Made by a program: the position numbers and the translations under genes. The notes under the pieces were generated by a model. That model saw nothing but the letters and a program-made list of their open reading frames with translations, was not told where the DNA came from and searched no databases. A stretch of 20,997 nucleotides of DNA from Methanomicrobiales archaeon. GTDB taxonomy: Archaea > Halobacteriota > Methanomicrobia > Methanomicrobiales > Methanoculleaceae. Below are positions 1 through 7,018 of the stretch, piece by piece. Every line of letters begins with the position of its first letter. Position 1 is the first letter of the stretch. The DNA lies in the NCBI GenBank assembly GCA_012511245.1, contig JAAZGM010000113.1:1-20997 (forward strand), read 5' to 3'.

Positions 1-234
1 GACCAGAACCTCGGCGGACATGCCTACGCCATCCAGTATACCACCGACGCCCCCCACTGGGGCGGGCTATCCGGGTGCACGTTCGAGGAGGCGATCAGCT
101 GGGGCAAGGAGGCGCCCGAATCACCCCGGGTCCAGTGCTTCTGCGACGCGACGATCGCGCTTCCCATCGTCGCATCGGGGCTGATCGGGAGCGGAGTCGA
201 GCGCGCCCGCCGACCTTCCCGATCACCACAATGA
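1..234 (+). CDS. dys: Deoxyhypusine synthase, C-terminal end (partial at the left edge)
   Basis: Frame 1 is open from the first base to a TGA at 232-234 and encodes 77 residues. Visible segments include GGLSGCTFEEAISWGK and DATIALPIV, which fit the conserved C-terminal part of deoxyhypusine synthase (substrate/NAD site region and the DATI.LP core). The enzyme transfers an aminobutyl group from spermidine to a lysine of aIF5A, the first hypusination step, in the cytoplasm. The N-terminal part lies outside the window. The last residues after IGSGVERARRP look like an unconserved tail. A 13-bp palindrome, TGATTA-T-TAATCA, lies on the stop codon (232-244). Family assignment is from recognised motifs; I am fairly sure. 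Confidence 0.85.
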   Translation, partial: DQNLGGHAYAIQYTTDAPHWGGLSGCTFEEAISWGKEAPESPRVQCFCDATIALPIVASGLIGSGVERARRPSRSPQ

Positions 235-336
235 TTATTAATCAATGGGGCCAAAATAAGTAGGCACAAGTCATAGAATGCTGTGTCTGGAGCAGCACAT
301 CGCGTGTTGCGAGTGTCGAAAGATGCGAAGTTCTAT

Positions 337-421
337 GTTGAGGTAGCCAAGCCTGGTATGGCGCAGGTTTGCTAAACCTGTGTCCCCCTGGGACTCGAGG
401 GTTCAAATCCCTCCCTCAGCG
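337..421 (+). tRNA. tRNA-Ser (anticodon GCU)
   Basis: The gene folds as a class II tRNA. The acceptor stem is GTTGAGG (337-343) with CCTCAGC (414-420), including one G-U pair, and the discriminator is G421. The anticodon stem CAGGT/ACCTG encloses the loop TTGCTAA with anticodon GCT at 371-373. A long variable arm follows, then the T arm GAGGG-TTCAAAT-CCCTC. No CCA is encoded. It decodes AGC/AGU serine codons. It ends 34 bp before the uS13 start codon and may be the first element of the ribosomal protein transcript. I found no clear TATA box at the expected distance upstream. Confidence 0.96.
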
Positions 422-455
422 CTTTCACCGACAACGTCGATGATGAGGCGATCAC

Positions 456-905
456 ATGGATGATGAAGAGATAAAGTACTTTGTTCGAGTCAGAAACACT
501 GATCTCGACGGCACCAAGGCGGTGCATATCGCACTGACCGGGATCAAGGGCATTGGTCCGCACACGGCGCGCACCATCACCGCCCTTGCCAACGTTGACC
601 CCCGTGCCGTGCTCGGCAAACTCGACGACGAATCGGTCGAGCGGATCTCGAGCGCCGTCGAGACCTACACCGAGAGCGTGCCCGACTGGATGGTCAACCG
701 CCAGAAGGACGTCTACACCGGAGAGGTTCGCCACCTCCTCGGAACCGACCTCACGATGATGAACGACGACGACGTCAACCGCATGAGGAAGATGCGGAGT
801 TACCGCGGCATCAGGCACGAGACCGGGCAGAAGGTCCGCGGCCAGCGCACCAAGTCCACCGGAAGAACCGGCACGACCGTCGGCGTCAAGAGAAAGAAGG
901 ATTGA
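456..905 (+). CDS. rps13: 30S ribosomal protein uS13 (S13)
   Basis: This 149-residue protein is of normal archaeal S13 length. It contains the helix-two-turn-helix core (IALTGIKGIGPHTART, about residues 26-41), and its C-terminus is basic with SYRGIRHETGQKVRGQRTKS, the tRNA- and head-contacting tail. It sits in the head of the small subunit and contacts the P-site tRNA and the 50S bridge. The ATG at 456 follows GAGGCGATC at 445-453, close to the archaeal Shine-Dalgarno consensus. It is the first protein gene of the S13-S4-S11-rpoD block typical of archaea. Confidence 0.97.
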   Translation: MDDEEIKYFVRVRNTDLDGTKAVHIALTGIKGIGPHTARTITALANVDPRAVLGKLDDESVERISSAVETYTESVPDWMVNRQKDVYTGEVRHLLGTDLTMMNDDDVNRMRKMRSYRGIRHETGQKVRGQRTKSTGRTGTTVGVKRKKD

Positions 906-916
906 GTGGTGATTGA

Positions 917-1465
917 ATGGGATATCCCGGAAAGAACTACAAAACGTATGCAACGCCCAAGCGGCAGTTCGAGAAGACCCGGCTTGAGGACGAAAAGCGG
1001 CTCATCATCGATTACGGCCTGCGCAACAAGCGCGAACTCTGGAAAGCCCAGAGCGTGCTGCGAAAATACCGCACCGCCGGCCGTGAACTGGTGGCGCTGC
1101 GCTCGGGCGGGCTCAGCACCGAGGACTACCTGAAGAAGCGGGACGAGCTCGTCAACCACCTTTACCGCTACGGTCTCGTCGGCGAGAACGCCGATGTCGG
1201 CGACGTCCTCGCGCTCAAGGTCGAGCAGCAACTCGACCGCCGGCTCCAGACGCTGGTTCTCCGCAAAGGGCTCGCAAGGTCCCCGAAGCAGGCGCGCCAG
1301 TTCATCACCCACGGCCACATCGCGATCAGGGGCCGCCGGGTGACCATCCCGAGCTACCGGGTCGAGAGAGTCGAAGAGGCCGAGATCAGCTACTACGGCC
1401 CCTCCCCGCTCACGAACGACGTTCATCCCGAGAGAGGCCGCATCGCCCGCGCAGGAGTGAGGTAA
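917..1465 (+). CDS. rps4: 30S ribosomal protein uS4 (S4)
   Basis: This 182-residue protein starts MGYPGKNYKTYATPKRQFEK, the standard archaeal S4 N-terminus. An S4 RNA-binding domain follows at about residues 106-165 (QLDRRLQTLVLRKGLARSPKQAR.FI.HGHI). It is a primary 16S rRNA binding protein of the 30S body. The ATG at 917 follows GTGGTGATT at 906-914, a good Shine-Dalgarno match, and lies 11 bp after the S13 stop, so translation is probably coupled. Its stop is one base before the S11 ATG. Confidence 0.97.
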   Translation: MGYPGKNYKTYATPKRQFEKTRLEDEKRLIIDYGLRNKRELWKAQSVLRKYRTAGRELVALRSGGLSTEDYLKKRDELVNHLYRYGLVGENADVGDVLALKVEQQLDRRLQTLVLRKGLARSPKQARQFITHGHIAIRGRRVTIPSYRVERVEEAEISYYGPSPLTNDVHPERGRIARAGVR

Positions 1466-1466
1466 C

Positions 1467-1856
1467 ATGGCAGAAGAGAAATGGGGCATCGCACACATCT
1501 TTGCCTCCTTTAACAACACCATCATCACCGTCACCGATCTCTCCGGAGCCGAGACGGTCACAAAGAGCAGCGGCGGTATGGTCGTGAAACAGGACCGAAA
1601 CGAGAGCTCGCCGTATGCTGCCATGCAGATGGCGATCCAGGTTGCGCAGAACGCGCGCGACAAGGGGATCACCGGCGTCCACGTGAAGGTCCGCGCACCC
1701 GGCCGGGGCAAACAGCGGAGCCCCGGGCCAGGCGCCCAGGCGGCTATCCGCGCCCTTGCCCGTGCAGGGATGAGGATCGGCCGCATCGAAGACGTCACCC
1801 CGGTGCCTCACGACAGTATCCGCGGCAAGGGCGGCCGGAGAGGAAGGAGAGTGTAA
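1467..1856 (+). CDS. rps11: 30S ribosomal protein uS11 (S11)
   Basis: This 129-residue protein has the S11 core WGIAHIFASFNNTIITVTDLSG and the C-terminal basic tail PVPHDSIRGKGGRRGRRV, with VKVRAPGRGKQRSPGPGAQAAIRAL between them. It is part of the 30S platform near the mRNA exit/E-site region. GAGGT (1458-1462) provides a Shine-Dalgarno motif. Its TAA stop overlaps the ATG of the next gene by one base (TAATG at 1854-1858), typical of translational coupling to rpoD. Confidence 0.97.
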   Translation: MAEEKWGIAHIFASFNNTIITVTDLSGAETVTKSSGGMVVKQDRNESSPYAAMQMAIQVAQNARDKGITGVHVKVRAPGRGKQRSPGPGAQAAIRALARAGMRIGRIEDVTPVPHDSIRGKGGRRGRRV

Positions 1857-2686
1857 TGGAGATAGCGTTTTCTCGACTGGACGAGAGAGTCGCTAAGTTC
1901 ACCCTGAGCGGCGTCTCGACATCGTTTGCCAATATGCTCCGGCGAGCGATGGCCAGCGAGGTGCCGACACTTGCCATCGAAGATGTCCGCATCTACGACA
2001 ACACGAGCGTCCTCTTTGATGAGATGCTGGCTCACCGCCTGGGACTCATCCCGCTCCGGACCAACCTCGAGACCTACAAGCCCCGCAGCGAGTGTTCCTG
2101 TGAAGGCGCGGGATGCGATGCCTGCACCGCGACCTACACGCTCTCCGTCGAAGGGCCGAAGATGGTCTACTCAAGCGACCTGATACCACAGGACCCCGAC
2201 ACAGCGCCGGCGGAAGAGGACATCCCCATCATCGAACTCGCAAAAGACCAGAAGATCGTGCTCGGCGCATACGCCGTCGTCGGCACCGGGAAAGCGCATG
2301 CCAAGTGGCAGGCAACGACCGCCTGCGGCTACAAGAACTACCCGGTGATCACCATCGACGCACGGTGTGACGGGTGCGGCATGTGCATCGACGAGTGCCC
2401 GCGAGACATACTCGAGGTGGCACAGGGGAGAGTCCGGGTCGTCGAAGGGCGGCGAGAACTCTGCTCCCTCTGTAGACTCTGTGAACGTGCATGCCTTGCC
2501 GGCGGTATCGGCACGGAGGCGGCCATCCGGATCAGCACGGATGACGAGAGATTCATCTTCGTGGTGGAAAGCGACGGCTCGATGCCCGTCCGCGAGATCA
2601 TCGAGAGAGCGCTACAATATATCCAGAAATCATCAGACGACCTGATAGACGTGATGAACGAGATTACGGGAGAGGGGACTGAATGA
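1856..2686 (+). CDS. rpoD: DNA-directed RNA polymerase subunit Rpo3 (D) with a two-cluster ferredoxin-like domain
   Basis: This 276-residue subunit is the homologue of eukaryotic Rpb3/bacterial alpha and forms the Rpo3-Rpo11-Rpo10-Rpo12 assembly platform. The N-terminal dimerisation part (FSRLDERVAKFTLSGVSTSFANMLRRA) is followed by a zinc-type motif C80-x-C82-x4-C87-x2-C90. A ferredoxin-like insert then carries two full CxxCxxCxxxC sets, C171/C174/C177/C181 and C203/C206/C209/C213, enough for two [4Fe-4S] clusters. The last 50 residues return to the alpha-like fold. Known family: methanogen Rpo3 often keeps both clusters, while many other archaea have lost one or both. Translation is coupled to uS11 upstream and eL18 downstream by overlapping codons. 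Confidence 0.97.
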   Translation: MEIAFSRLDERVAKFTLSGVSTSFANMLRRAMASEVPTLAIEDVRIYDNTSVLFDEMLAHRLGLIPLRTNLETYKPRSECSCEGAGCDACTATYTLSVEGPKMVYSSDLIPQDPDTAPAEEDIPIIELAKDQKIVLGAYAVVGTGKAHAKWQATTACGYKNYPVITIDARCDGCGMCIDECPRDILEVAQGRVRVVEGRRELCSLCRLCERACLAGGIGTEAAIRISTDDERFIFVVESDGSMPVREIIERALQYIQKSSDDLIDVMNEITGEGTE

Positions 2687-3051
2687 AGAAGACAACCGAG
2701 AACAAATCAAACCCCCGGCTGACCGCCCTCATCGTGACGCTCAAAGATGCGTCGCGTGTGCACGAGGCGAACATCTGGCGCGAGATTGCAAAGAGGCTGG
2801 ATGCCCCCCGGAAGAACTACGCAGAGGTTAACCTCAGCAAGATCGACCGGTACGCGAATGAAGGCGAGACGATCCTGGTGCCGGGCAAAGTGCTCGGCAG
2901 CGGCGCGCTCAGCCTGCCGGTGAAGATCGCTGCACTGGACTTCTCTGAGGCGGCGGTGAGCAAGATCACCGGCGCAAACGGGACGTGCATGACTATCGAG
3001 GACCTCGTCAGGGACAACCCGACGGGCAGCAGGGTACGGATCCTCAGGTGA
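2683..3051 (+). CDS. rpl18e: 50S ribosomal protein eL18 (L18e)
   Basis: This 122-residue protein has NPRLTALIVTLKDASRVHEANIWREIAKRLDAPRKNYAEVN at the N-terminus and ETILVPGKVLGSGALS..VKIAALDFS in the middle, the signature of archaeal L18e, a member of the uL15/eL18 family found in the 50S subunit. The ATG overlaps the rpoD TGA (ATGA at 2683-2686), so translation is probably coupled. The stop TGA at 3049-3051 lies 5 bp before the uL13 start. Confidence 0.96.
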   Translation: MKKTTENKSNPRLTALIVTLKDASRVHEANIWREIAKRLDAPRKNYAEVNLSKIDRYANEGETILVPGKVLGSGALSLPVKIAALDFSEAAVSKITGANGTCMTIEDLVRDNPTGSRVRILR

Positions 3052-3056
3052 GACGG

Positions 3057-3479
3057 ATGGTTACAGTTATCGACGCAGACGGATTACTGCTCGGAAGAAT
3101 GGCCAGCATCGTCGCGCAGCGTGCGCTTGCCGGCGAAGAGATCGCCCTCGTGAACGTGGAGAAGGCGATCGTCTCCGGCAACAAGGCACAGGTGCTTGCA
3201 AACTACACCACGAAGCGCGAGCGCGGATCCCGCGAAGGCGGCCCGTTCTTCCCGCGCAGGCCCGACCATATCGTCAAGCGCACCATCCGCGGGATGCTGC
3301 CTTACAAACGCGAGCGCGGCATCGCTGCGTTCAAGCGAGTCAAGACCTATGTCGGCGTTCCGATGGAGTTTGTCGGGATGGAGACGGAGACGCTCGACGC
3401 GGCTCACATCAGCCGCCTGGGCAACACACGGTACGTGACGATCGGGGCGATTAGCAGCAGCCTCGGAGCAAAATACTAA
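3057..3479 (+). CDS. rpl13: 50S ribosomal protein uL13 (L13)
   Basis: The protein has 140 residues from the ATG at 3057, MVTVIDADGLLLGRMASIVAQRALAGEEIALVN, which is the normal archaeal L13 N-terminus. I chose this start because an in-frame upstream ATG at 2985 would add 24 unrelated residues inside the eL18 gene, and because GGTGAG (3047-3052) lies just before 3057. The central FFPRRPDHIVKRTIRGMLPYKRERGIAAFKRVKTYVGVP matches the family. It binds 23S rRNA early in 50S assembly. Confidence 0.95.
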   Translation: MVTVIDADGLLLGRMASIVAQRALAGEEIALVNVEKAIVSGNKAQVLANYTTKRERGSREGGPFFPRRPDHIVKRTIRGMLPYKRERGIAAFKRVKTYVGVPMEFVGMETETLDAAHISRLGNTRYVTIGAISSSLGAKY

Positions 3480-3491
3480 TGAGGTGACAAA

Positions 3492-3893
3492 GTGGCAAAG
3501 ATCATCAATACAAGCGGCAAGAGAAAGACGGCAATCGCCCGCGCGACCTTGAAGCCCGGCAACGGCCGGGTCCGCATCAACTCTGTGCCCCTCGAGGTCT
3601 ACGGGACGGAACTCGCCCGGATGAAGATCGCCGAACCGCTGCTGCTGGTTCCAAACGCGCTCGACGGTGTCGATGCAGCGATCGATGTCGCCGGCGGCGG
3701 CACGATGGGACAGGCAGAAGCGGTCCGGACAGCGCTTGCACGAGGTATCGTGGAGTGGCACAACGACCCTGCGATCAAGGACGCATACCTTGCATACGAC
3801 CGGACGCTGCTCGTCAACGACTCGCGGCAGAAAGAGACCAAGAAACCGCACGGCCCGGGTGCACGCGCAAGATACCAGAAGTCCTACCGGTGA
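3492..3893 (+). CDS. rps9: 30S ribosomal protein uS9 (S9), GTG start
   Basis: This 133-residue protein begins at GTG 3492, 5 bp after the Shine-Dalgarno GAGGTGA (3481-3487). It starts MAKIINTSGKRKTAIARAT and ends KPHGPGARARYQKSYR, the universal S9 C-terminal tail that reaches the anticodon of the P-site tRNA. It is located in the head of the 30S subunit. The order eL18-uL13-uS9-rpoN is conserved in archaea. No ATG is close enough to replace the GTG. Confidence 0.96.
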   Translation: MAKIINTSGKRKTAIARATLKPGNGRVRINSVPLEVYGTELARMKIAEPLLLVPNALDGVDAAIDVAGGGTMGQAEAVRTALARGIVEWHNDPAIKDAYLAYDRTLLVNDSRQKETKKPHGPGARARYQKSYR

Positions 3894-3894
3894 G

Positions 3895-3909
3895 GAAAAG
3901 AGATATAAG
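3895..3909 (+). promoter_or_regulatory. Candidate TATA/BRE element before rpoN
   Basis: GGAAAAGAGATATAAG lies between the uS9 stop and the rpoN ATG at 3928. The purine-rich GGAAAAGAG could act as a BRE and ATATAAG (3903-3909) as a TATA box. A start about 26 bp downstream would fall at or next to the rpoN ATG, giving a leaderless mRNA. This fits the lack of a clear Shine-Dalgarno motif before rpoN, unlike its neighbours. It is inference from position and composition. Confidence 0.4.
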
Positions 3910-3927
3910 GGATGCTGGACCATTATT

Positions 3928-4116
3928 ATGATACCCGTACGATGTTTTACATGCGGTAAGGTCGTCTCTACAACCTGGAAGGAGTTCAAGGAGAGGCGGG
4001 ATGCAGGCGAGGATCCTAAACGGATCCTCGACGAACTCGGCCTGGAGCGTTATTGCTGCAGGCGGATGCTGCTGACGCACAAAGAAGTGGTGGAGGACCT
4101 GAACCCGTATCAATGA
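3928..4116 (+). CDS. rpoN: DNA-directed RNA polymerase subunit Rpo10 (N)
   Basis: The protein has 62 residues and starts MIPVRCFTCGKVV, the invariant start of archaeal RpoN/Rpb10. Zinc ligands are C6, C9, C43 and C44 (CFTCG...YCCRRM). It binds at the Rpo3/Rpo11 platform. The open frame extends further 5', but the preceding codons overlap uS9 and encode nothing conserved, so ATG 3928 is the start. The stop TGA (4114-4116) is followed directly by the first base of tRNA-Pro. The upstream gap of 34 bp is larger than elsewhere in the block and holds a TATA-like element. Confidence 0.96.
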   Translation: MIPVRCFTCGKVVSTTWKEFKERRDAGEDPKRILDELGLERYCCRRMLLTHKEVVEDLNPYQ

Positions 4117-4190
4117 GGGGTCGTGGGGTAGCCTGGCCATCCTATGGCGTTCGGGATGCTGTAACCTGAGTTCAAATCTCAGCGACCCCA
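4117..4190 (+). tRNA. tRNA-Pro (anticodon CGG)
   Basis: The acceptor stem is GGGGTCG (4117-4123) with CGACCCC (4183-4189), discriminator A4190. The T arm is CTGAG-TTCAAAT-CTCAG (4166-4182). The anticodon loop TTCGGGA carries CGG at 4152-4154 with G37, as expected for proline tRNAs. The anticodon stem TGGCG/TGCTG contains three G-U pairs, so it is weak. No CCA is encoded. The gene starts on the base after the rpoN stop codon and ends 29 bp before the chosen rpoK start, so it is most likely cut out of the polycistronic transcript. Confidence 0.93.
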
Positions 4191-4209
4191 TTTTATCATG
4201 AATGATTTT

Positions 4210-4215
4210 GAGGGA
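4210..4215 (+). promoter_or_regulatory. Shine-Dalgarno motif that sets the rpoK start
   Basis: GAGGGAG-like sequence lies about 4-5 bp before ATG 4220 and supports that codon over the two earlier ATGs (4198, out of frame; 4202, in frame), which sit right behind the tRNA-Pro 3' end with no ribosome binding site. Confidence 0.55.
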
Positions 4216-4219
4216 GACG

Positions 4220-4387
4220 ATGGAATCATATACCCGGTATGAACGGGCGCGGATCGTAGGGGCTCGTGCTCTTCAGATCTCAATGAGCGCACCTGTTCTT
4301 GTCAAAACACCAAAGACAGAGCCGCTCGAGATCGCACTCGAAGAATACGAACGAGGCGTGATCCCTATAACGGTGAAGAGAAAGTAG
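4220..4387 (+). CDS. rpoK: DNA-directed RNA polymerase subunit Rpo6 (K)
   Basis: The protein has 55 residues from ATG 4220: MESYTRYERARIVGARALQISMSAPVLV, ending EYERGVIPITVKRK. It is the homologue of Rpb6/omega, which helps hold the largest subunit. The ERARI.GARALQ..M and RG.IPI..KR motifs are diagnostic. An in-frame ATG at 4202 would add six residues (MILRET) but has no Shine-Dalgarno motif. Enolase starts 7 bp downstream. The order rpoN-rpoK-eno-rps2 is a known archaeal arrangement. Confidence 0.92.
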   Translation: MESYTRYERARIVGARALQISMSAPVLVKTPKTEPLEIALEEYERGVIPITVKRK

Positions 4388-4394
4388 TGATCTG

Positions 4395-5582
4395 ATGACG
4401 ACCATCGAACAGATTGTCCTGAGAACTATCCTGGATAGCCGTGGAAACGAGACGGTCGAGGCCGAGATCTACACAGATTGCGGTTTTGGCCGTGCTGCGG
4501 CACCGAGCGGGGCGAGCACCGGGACCTATGAGGCAAAGGTGCGGCCGACGCGCGCGGCTATCGAGGATGCACAAAAAGACCTGATTCCATCGCTCATCGG
4601 TGAAGACACCCGCGATCAGATCACATTCGACGCACTGCTCAGGGAGAGCGACGGAACGGCCGACTTCAGCTCTATCGGCGCAAATGTCGCCGTAGCGCTC
4701 TCACTTGCGTGTGCAAAGGCCGCTGCATCCTCGCTCGGCCTTGAACTCTTCCGCTACCTGGGGGGCACGTTTGCCTCCGAGACACCCCTGCCGCTCGGCA
4801 ACATCATAGGTGGAGGCGCGCATGCCCCAAACGCCACATCCATCCAGGAGTTCCTGGTGGTTCCCACCGGAGCATCCGGCGCGACGGAAGGCGTCTTCGT
4901 AAACGCCGCCGTCCACAAGACCGTGAAGAAGATGCTGCAGGAACAGGGCAGACTCTCCGGGAAAGGGGATGAAGGCGCCTGGGCACCTGCCATCACCGAC
5001 ATCGAGGCGTTCGAGATCATCGCAGACGCGATCAACACCGTCTCGGACGAGACGAACGTCGAGATCCGGATGGGTATCGACGTAGCGGCAAGCGAGATGT
5101 GGAACGGCAAAGAGTACCGCTACAAGGATGCGGCACGGAGCCGGGAGGACCAGGTCGCCTACATGGCCGACCTCGTCGACCGCTACAACCTCATCTACAT
5201 CGAAGACCCGCTCTTCGAAGAGGACTTCGAGGCGTTCGGCGACCTGACCGAACTGGTCGGGGACCGATGCCTCATCTGCGGCGACGACCTCTTCGTGACC
5301 AACGTCGAACGGATCACGAAGGGCATCGAGATGGGCGCGGCAAACTGCGTCCTGATCAAACCAAACCAGATAGGGACGCTCACCGACACCTTCGAGGCGA
5401 TACGCCTCGCACAGGAGAGCGGGATGGAGACCGTCATGAGCCACCGGTCCGGGGAGACGACCGACGCGACGATAGCACACCTTGCAACCGCGTTCGGATG
5501 CATCTTCCTCAAGACCGGCGTGGTCGGCGGTGAGCGGATAGCCAAACTGAACGAACTGATTCGCATAGAGGAGCTGATCTAA
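4395..5582 (+). CDS. eno: Enolase (phosphopyruvate hydratase)
   Basis: This 395-residue enzyme interconverts 2-phosphoglycerate and phosphoenolpyruvate in the cytoplasm (glycolysis/gluconeogenesis). Visible signatures are LDSRGN (13-18), PSGASTGTYE (37-46), metal ligands D229 (GIDVAASE), E270 (YIEDPL) and D297/D298 (CGDDLF), the catalytic lysines K322 (IKPNQIGTL) and K373 (FLKTG), and SHRSGETTD (349-357). It is slightly shorter than bacterial enolases (about 420-430). GTGATC at 4388-4393 matches the 3' half of the Shine-Dalgarno consensus. Its place between rpoK and rps2 is shared with haloarchaea and other methanogens and suggests growth-linked expression with the translation machinery. Confidence 0.97.
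   Translation: MTTIEQIVLRTILDSRGNETVEAEIYTDCGFGRAAAPSGASTGTYEAKVRPTRAAIEDAQKDLIPSLIGEDTRDQITFDALLRESDGTADFSSIGANVAVALSLACAKAAASSLGLELFRYLGGTFASETPLPLGNIIGGGAHAPNATSIQEFLVVPTGASGATEGVFVNAAVHKTVKKMLQEQGRLSGKGDEGAWAPAITDIEAFEIIADAINTVSDETNVEIRMGIDVAASEMWNGKEYRYKDAARSREDQVAYMADLVDRYNLIYIEDPLFEEDFEAFGDLTELVGDRCLICGDDLFVTNVERITKGIEMGAANCVLIKPNQIGTLTDTFEAIRLAQESGMETVMSHRSGETTDATIAHLATAFGCIFLKTGVVGGERIAKLNELIRIEELI
5570..5579 (+). promoter_or_regulatory. Strong Shine-Dalgarno motif for uS2
   Basis: GGAGCTGATC differs from the archaeal consensus GGAGGTGATC at one base. It lies inside the last codons of enolase and 4 bp before TTG 5584, which supports that rare start codon for uS2. Confidence 0.75.
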
Positions 5583-5583
5583 C

Positions 5584-6201
5584 TTGACAGGAAACGAACT
5601 TGAGATTGAACTGAAAGAACCGCTGATGCCCGTCGAGGAGTACCTCGCGGCTGGTGTGCACATCGGCACCCAGCAGAAGAGCAAGGACATGATGAGGTTC
5701 ATCTACCGCGTCCGCGGGGATGGACTCTACATACTGGATATCCAGGCGACCGACGAACGGATCAAGACCGCTGCGAAGTTCCTCTCGCAGTACGAGCCTT
5801 CGAAGATCCTGGTCGTCACCTCCCGGCAGTACGGCCAGTACCCGGCAAAGAAGTTCGCCGACGCCATCGGCGGCATGGCCGTCATCGGCCGCTTCATCCC
5901 CGGTATGCTCACCAACCAGCGCCTGCACGGCTTGAACACCTACATCGAGCCCGACGTCGTCGTGGTGACCGACCCCATCGGCGATGCTCAGGCGATCAAC
6001 GAGGCCGTCCAGACCGGCATCCCCATCGTCGCGCTCTGCGACACGAACAACATGACGAAGTACATCGATATGGTCATTCCGACGAACAACAAGGGCCGGA
6101 AAGCGCTCTCGGTGATCTACTTCATCCTGGCAAAAGAACTGCTCCGTCTGCGCGGCGTGACCACATCGCTCACGCCCGAAGACTTTGAGACAGAGTTATA
6201 A
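5584..6201 (+). CDS. rps2: 30S ribosomal protein uS2 (S2), TTG start
   Basis: This 205-residue protein has the archaeal S2/RPSA core: YLAAGVHIGTQQKSKDMMRFIYRVR, ILVVTSRQYGQYPAKKFA, GRFIPGMLTNQ, EPDVVVVTDP and the final block PTNNKGRKALSVIYFILAKELL. It binds late in 30S assembly on the solvent side of the subunit neck. The TTG at 5584 is one base after the enolase stop. A near-perfect Shine-Dalgarno sequence at 5570-5579 supports it, and the next ATG would remove part of the conserved fold. It is the last gene of the ribosomal part of the block. Confidence 0.96.
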   Translation: MTGNELEIELKEPLMPVEEYLAAGVHIGTQQKSKDMMRFIYRVRGDGLYILDIQATDERIKTAAKFLSQYEPSKILVVTSRQYGQYPAKKFADAIGGMAVIGRFIPGMLTNQRLHGLNTYIEPDVVVVTDPIGDAQAINEAVQTGIPIVALCDTNNMTKYIDMVIPTNNKGRKALSVIYFILAKELLRLRGVTTSLTPEDFETEL

Positions 6202-6229
6202 GATCCGAAGCACAAGAGCTCAAACGTTG

Positions 6230-7018
6230 ATGGATATGCGACCATGCAGTGTAGCGGGAATGTTTTATCCTGCCGAGCCCAGGCATCTGGAGCAGCTGCT
6301 GGAGGCATTTTTCCGGAAAAAGGACCCGGGGATACGATCCCTGGGGATCGTCTCTCCCCATGCAGGATACATCTACTCAGGAGAGACGGGAGCCTGTGCT
6401 TTCTCTACCATACCACCTGATTTTGACGGCACGTTTCTGGTCATCGGCCCAAGCCATCGTGGATACACGACATGCGCCTCCGCCGTACCGTGGGCAACAC
6501 CGCTCGGGATCGTCGATGTCGATACGGAGTTCATCGACGCGCTGGATATCGATATAGATGAGGCGGCGCATCAGGACGAGCACTCGATCGAGGTGCAGAT
6601 GCCGCTCATAAAATACCGGTTCCCGAGAGCCAGAGTCGTACCCATCCTCATGGGAGACCAGAGCTACAGGGCAGCAGAAAGCCTTGCGGAACGCCTCCTT
6701 CAGACTATCGAAGAGACAAAACGGGATGTGCGGATTGTCGCCTCAAGCGACTTCTCCCATTACATCCCCGACGAGACTGCCCGGCAGCAGGACCTGTACG
6801 CGATCGACGCGCTCAAGACCCTGGACATACCCGAGTTTTACCGGCGGCTCCAGGAGCGGCACGCTACAATCTGCGGCTACGGCCCGATCGCGGCCATGTG
6901 CCTTGTGTGCCGTGCGCTCGGTGCGGAGAGGGCGGAGCTCCTGCGATACACGACCAGCGGCGACGTGACGGAAGATTACAATCAGGTAGTGGGGTATGCA
7001 GCGATAGCGGTGGTCTGA
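6230..7018 (+). CDS. MEMO1 family protein (AmmeMemoRadiSam protein B type)
   Basis: The 262-residue protein starts MDMRPCSVAGMFYPAEP. It shows the MEMO fold signatures SPHAGYIYSG with H44, GPSHRGY with H76, SSDFSHY (172-178) and CGYGPIAAM with C215. H44, H76 and C215 correspond by position to the metal ligands described for human MEMO1 (two His and one Cys). The biochemical role in archaea is not settled. Homologues lie beside mevalonate kinase in many archaea, which hints at a link to isoprenoid synthesis or its redox/metal state. An in-frame start at 6185 would overlap uS2, so ATG 6230 is preferred. Alternative ATG at 6236. No clear Shine-Dalgarno motif is seen. Confidence 0.9.
   Translation: MDMRPCSVAGMFYPAEPRHLEQLLEAFFRKKDPGIRSLGIVSPHAGYIYSGETGACAFSTIPPDFDGTFLVIGPSHRGYTTCASAVPWATPLGIVDVDTEFIDALDIDIDEAAHQDEHSIEVQMPLIKYRFPRARVVPILMGDQSYRAAESLAERLLQTIEETKRDVRIVASSDFSHYIPDETARQQDLYAIDALKTLDIPEFYRRLQERHATICGYGPIAAMCLVCRALGAERAELLRYTTSGDVTEDYNQVVGYAAIAVV

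Noticed and set aside
440..505. C/D box sRNA suggested by GATGATGA near the uS13 start and a CTGA downstream
   Set aside because: The boxes overlap coding sequence, the spacing is poor and no D'/C' pair is seen.
372..953. Minus-strand frames of 150-330 codons opposite the ribosomal and enolase genes
   Set aside because: They are antisense shadows of strongly identified genes in GC-rich DNA and match no family.
4202..4219. Earlier rpoK start at ATG 4202
   Set aside because: It sits right behind the tRNA 3' end without a ribosome binding site, and the family N-terminus fits ATG 4220. It remains possible.
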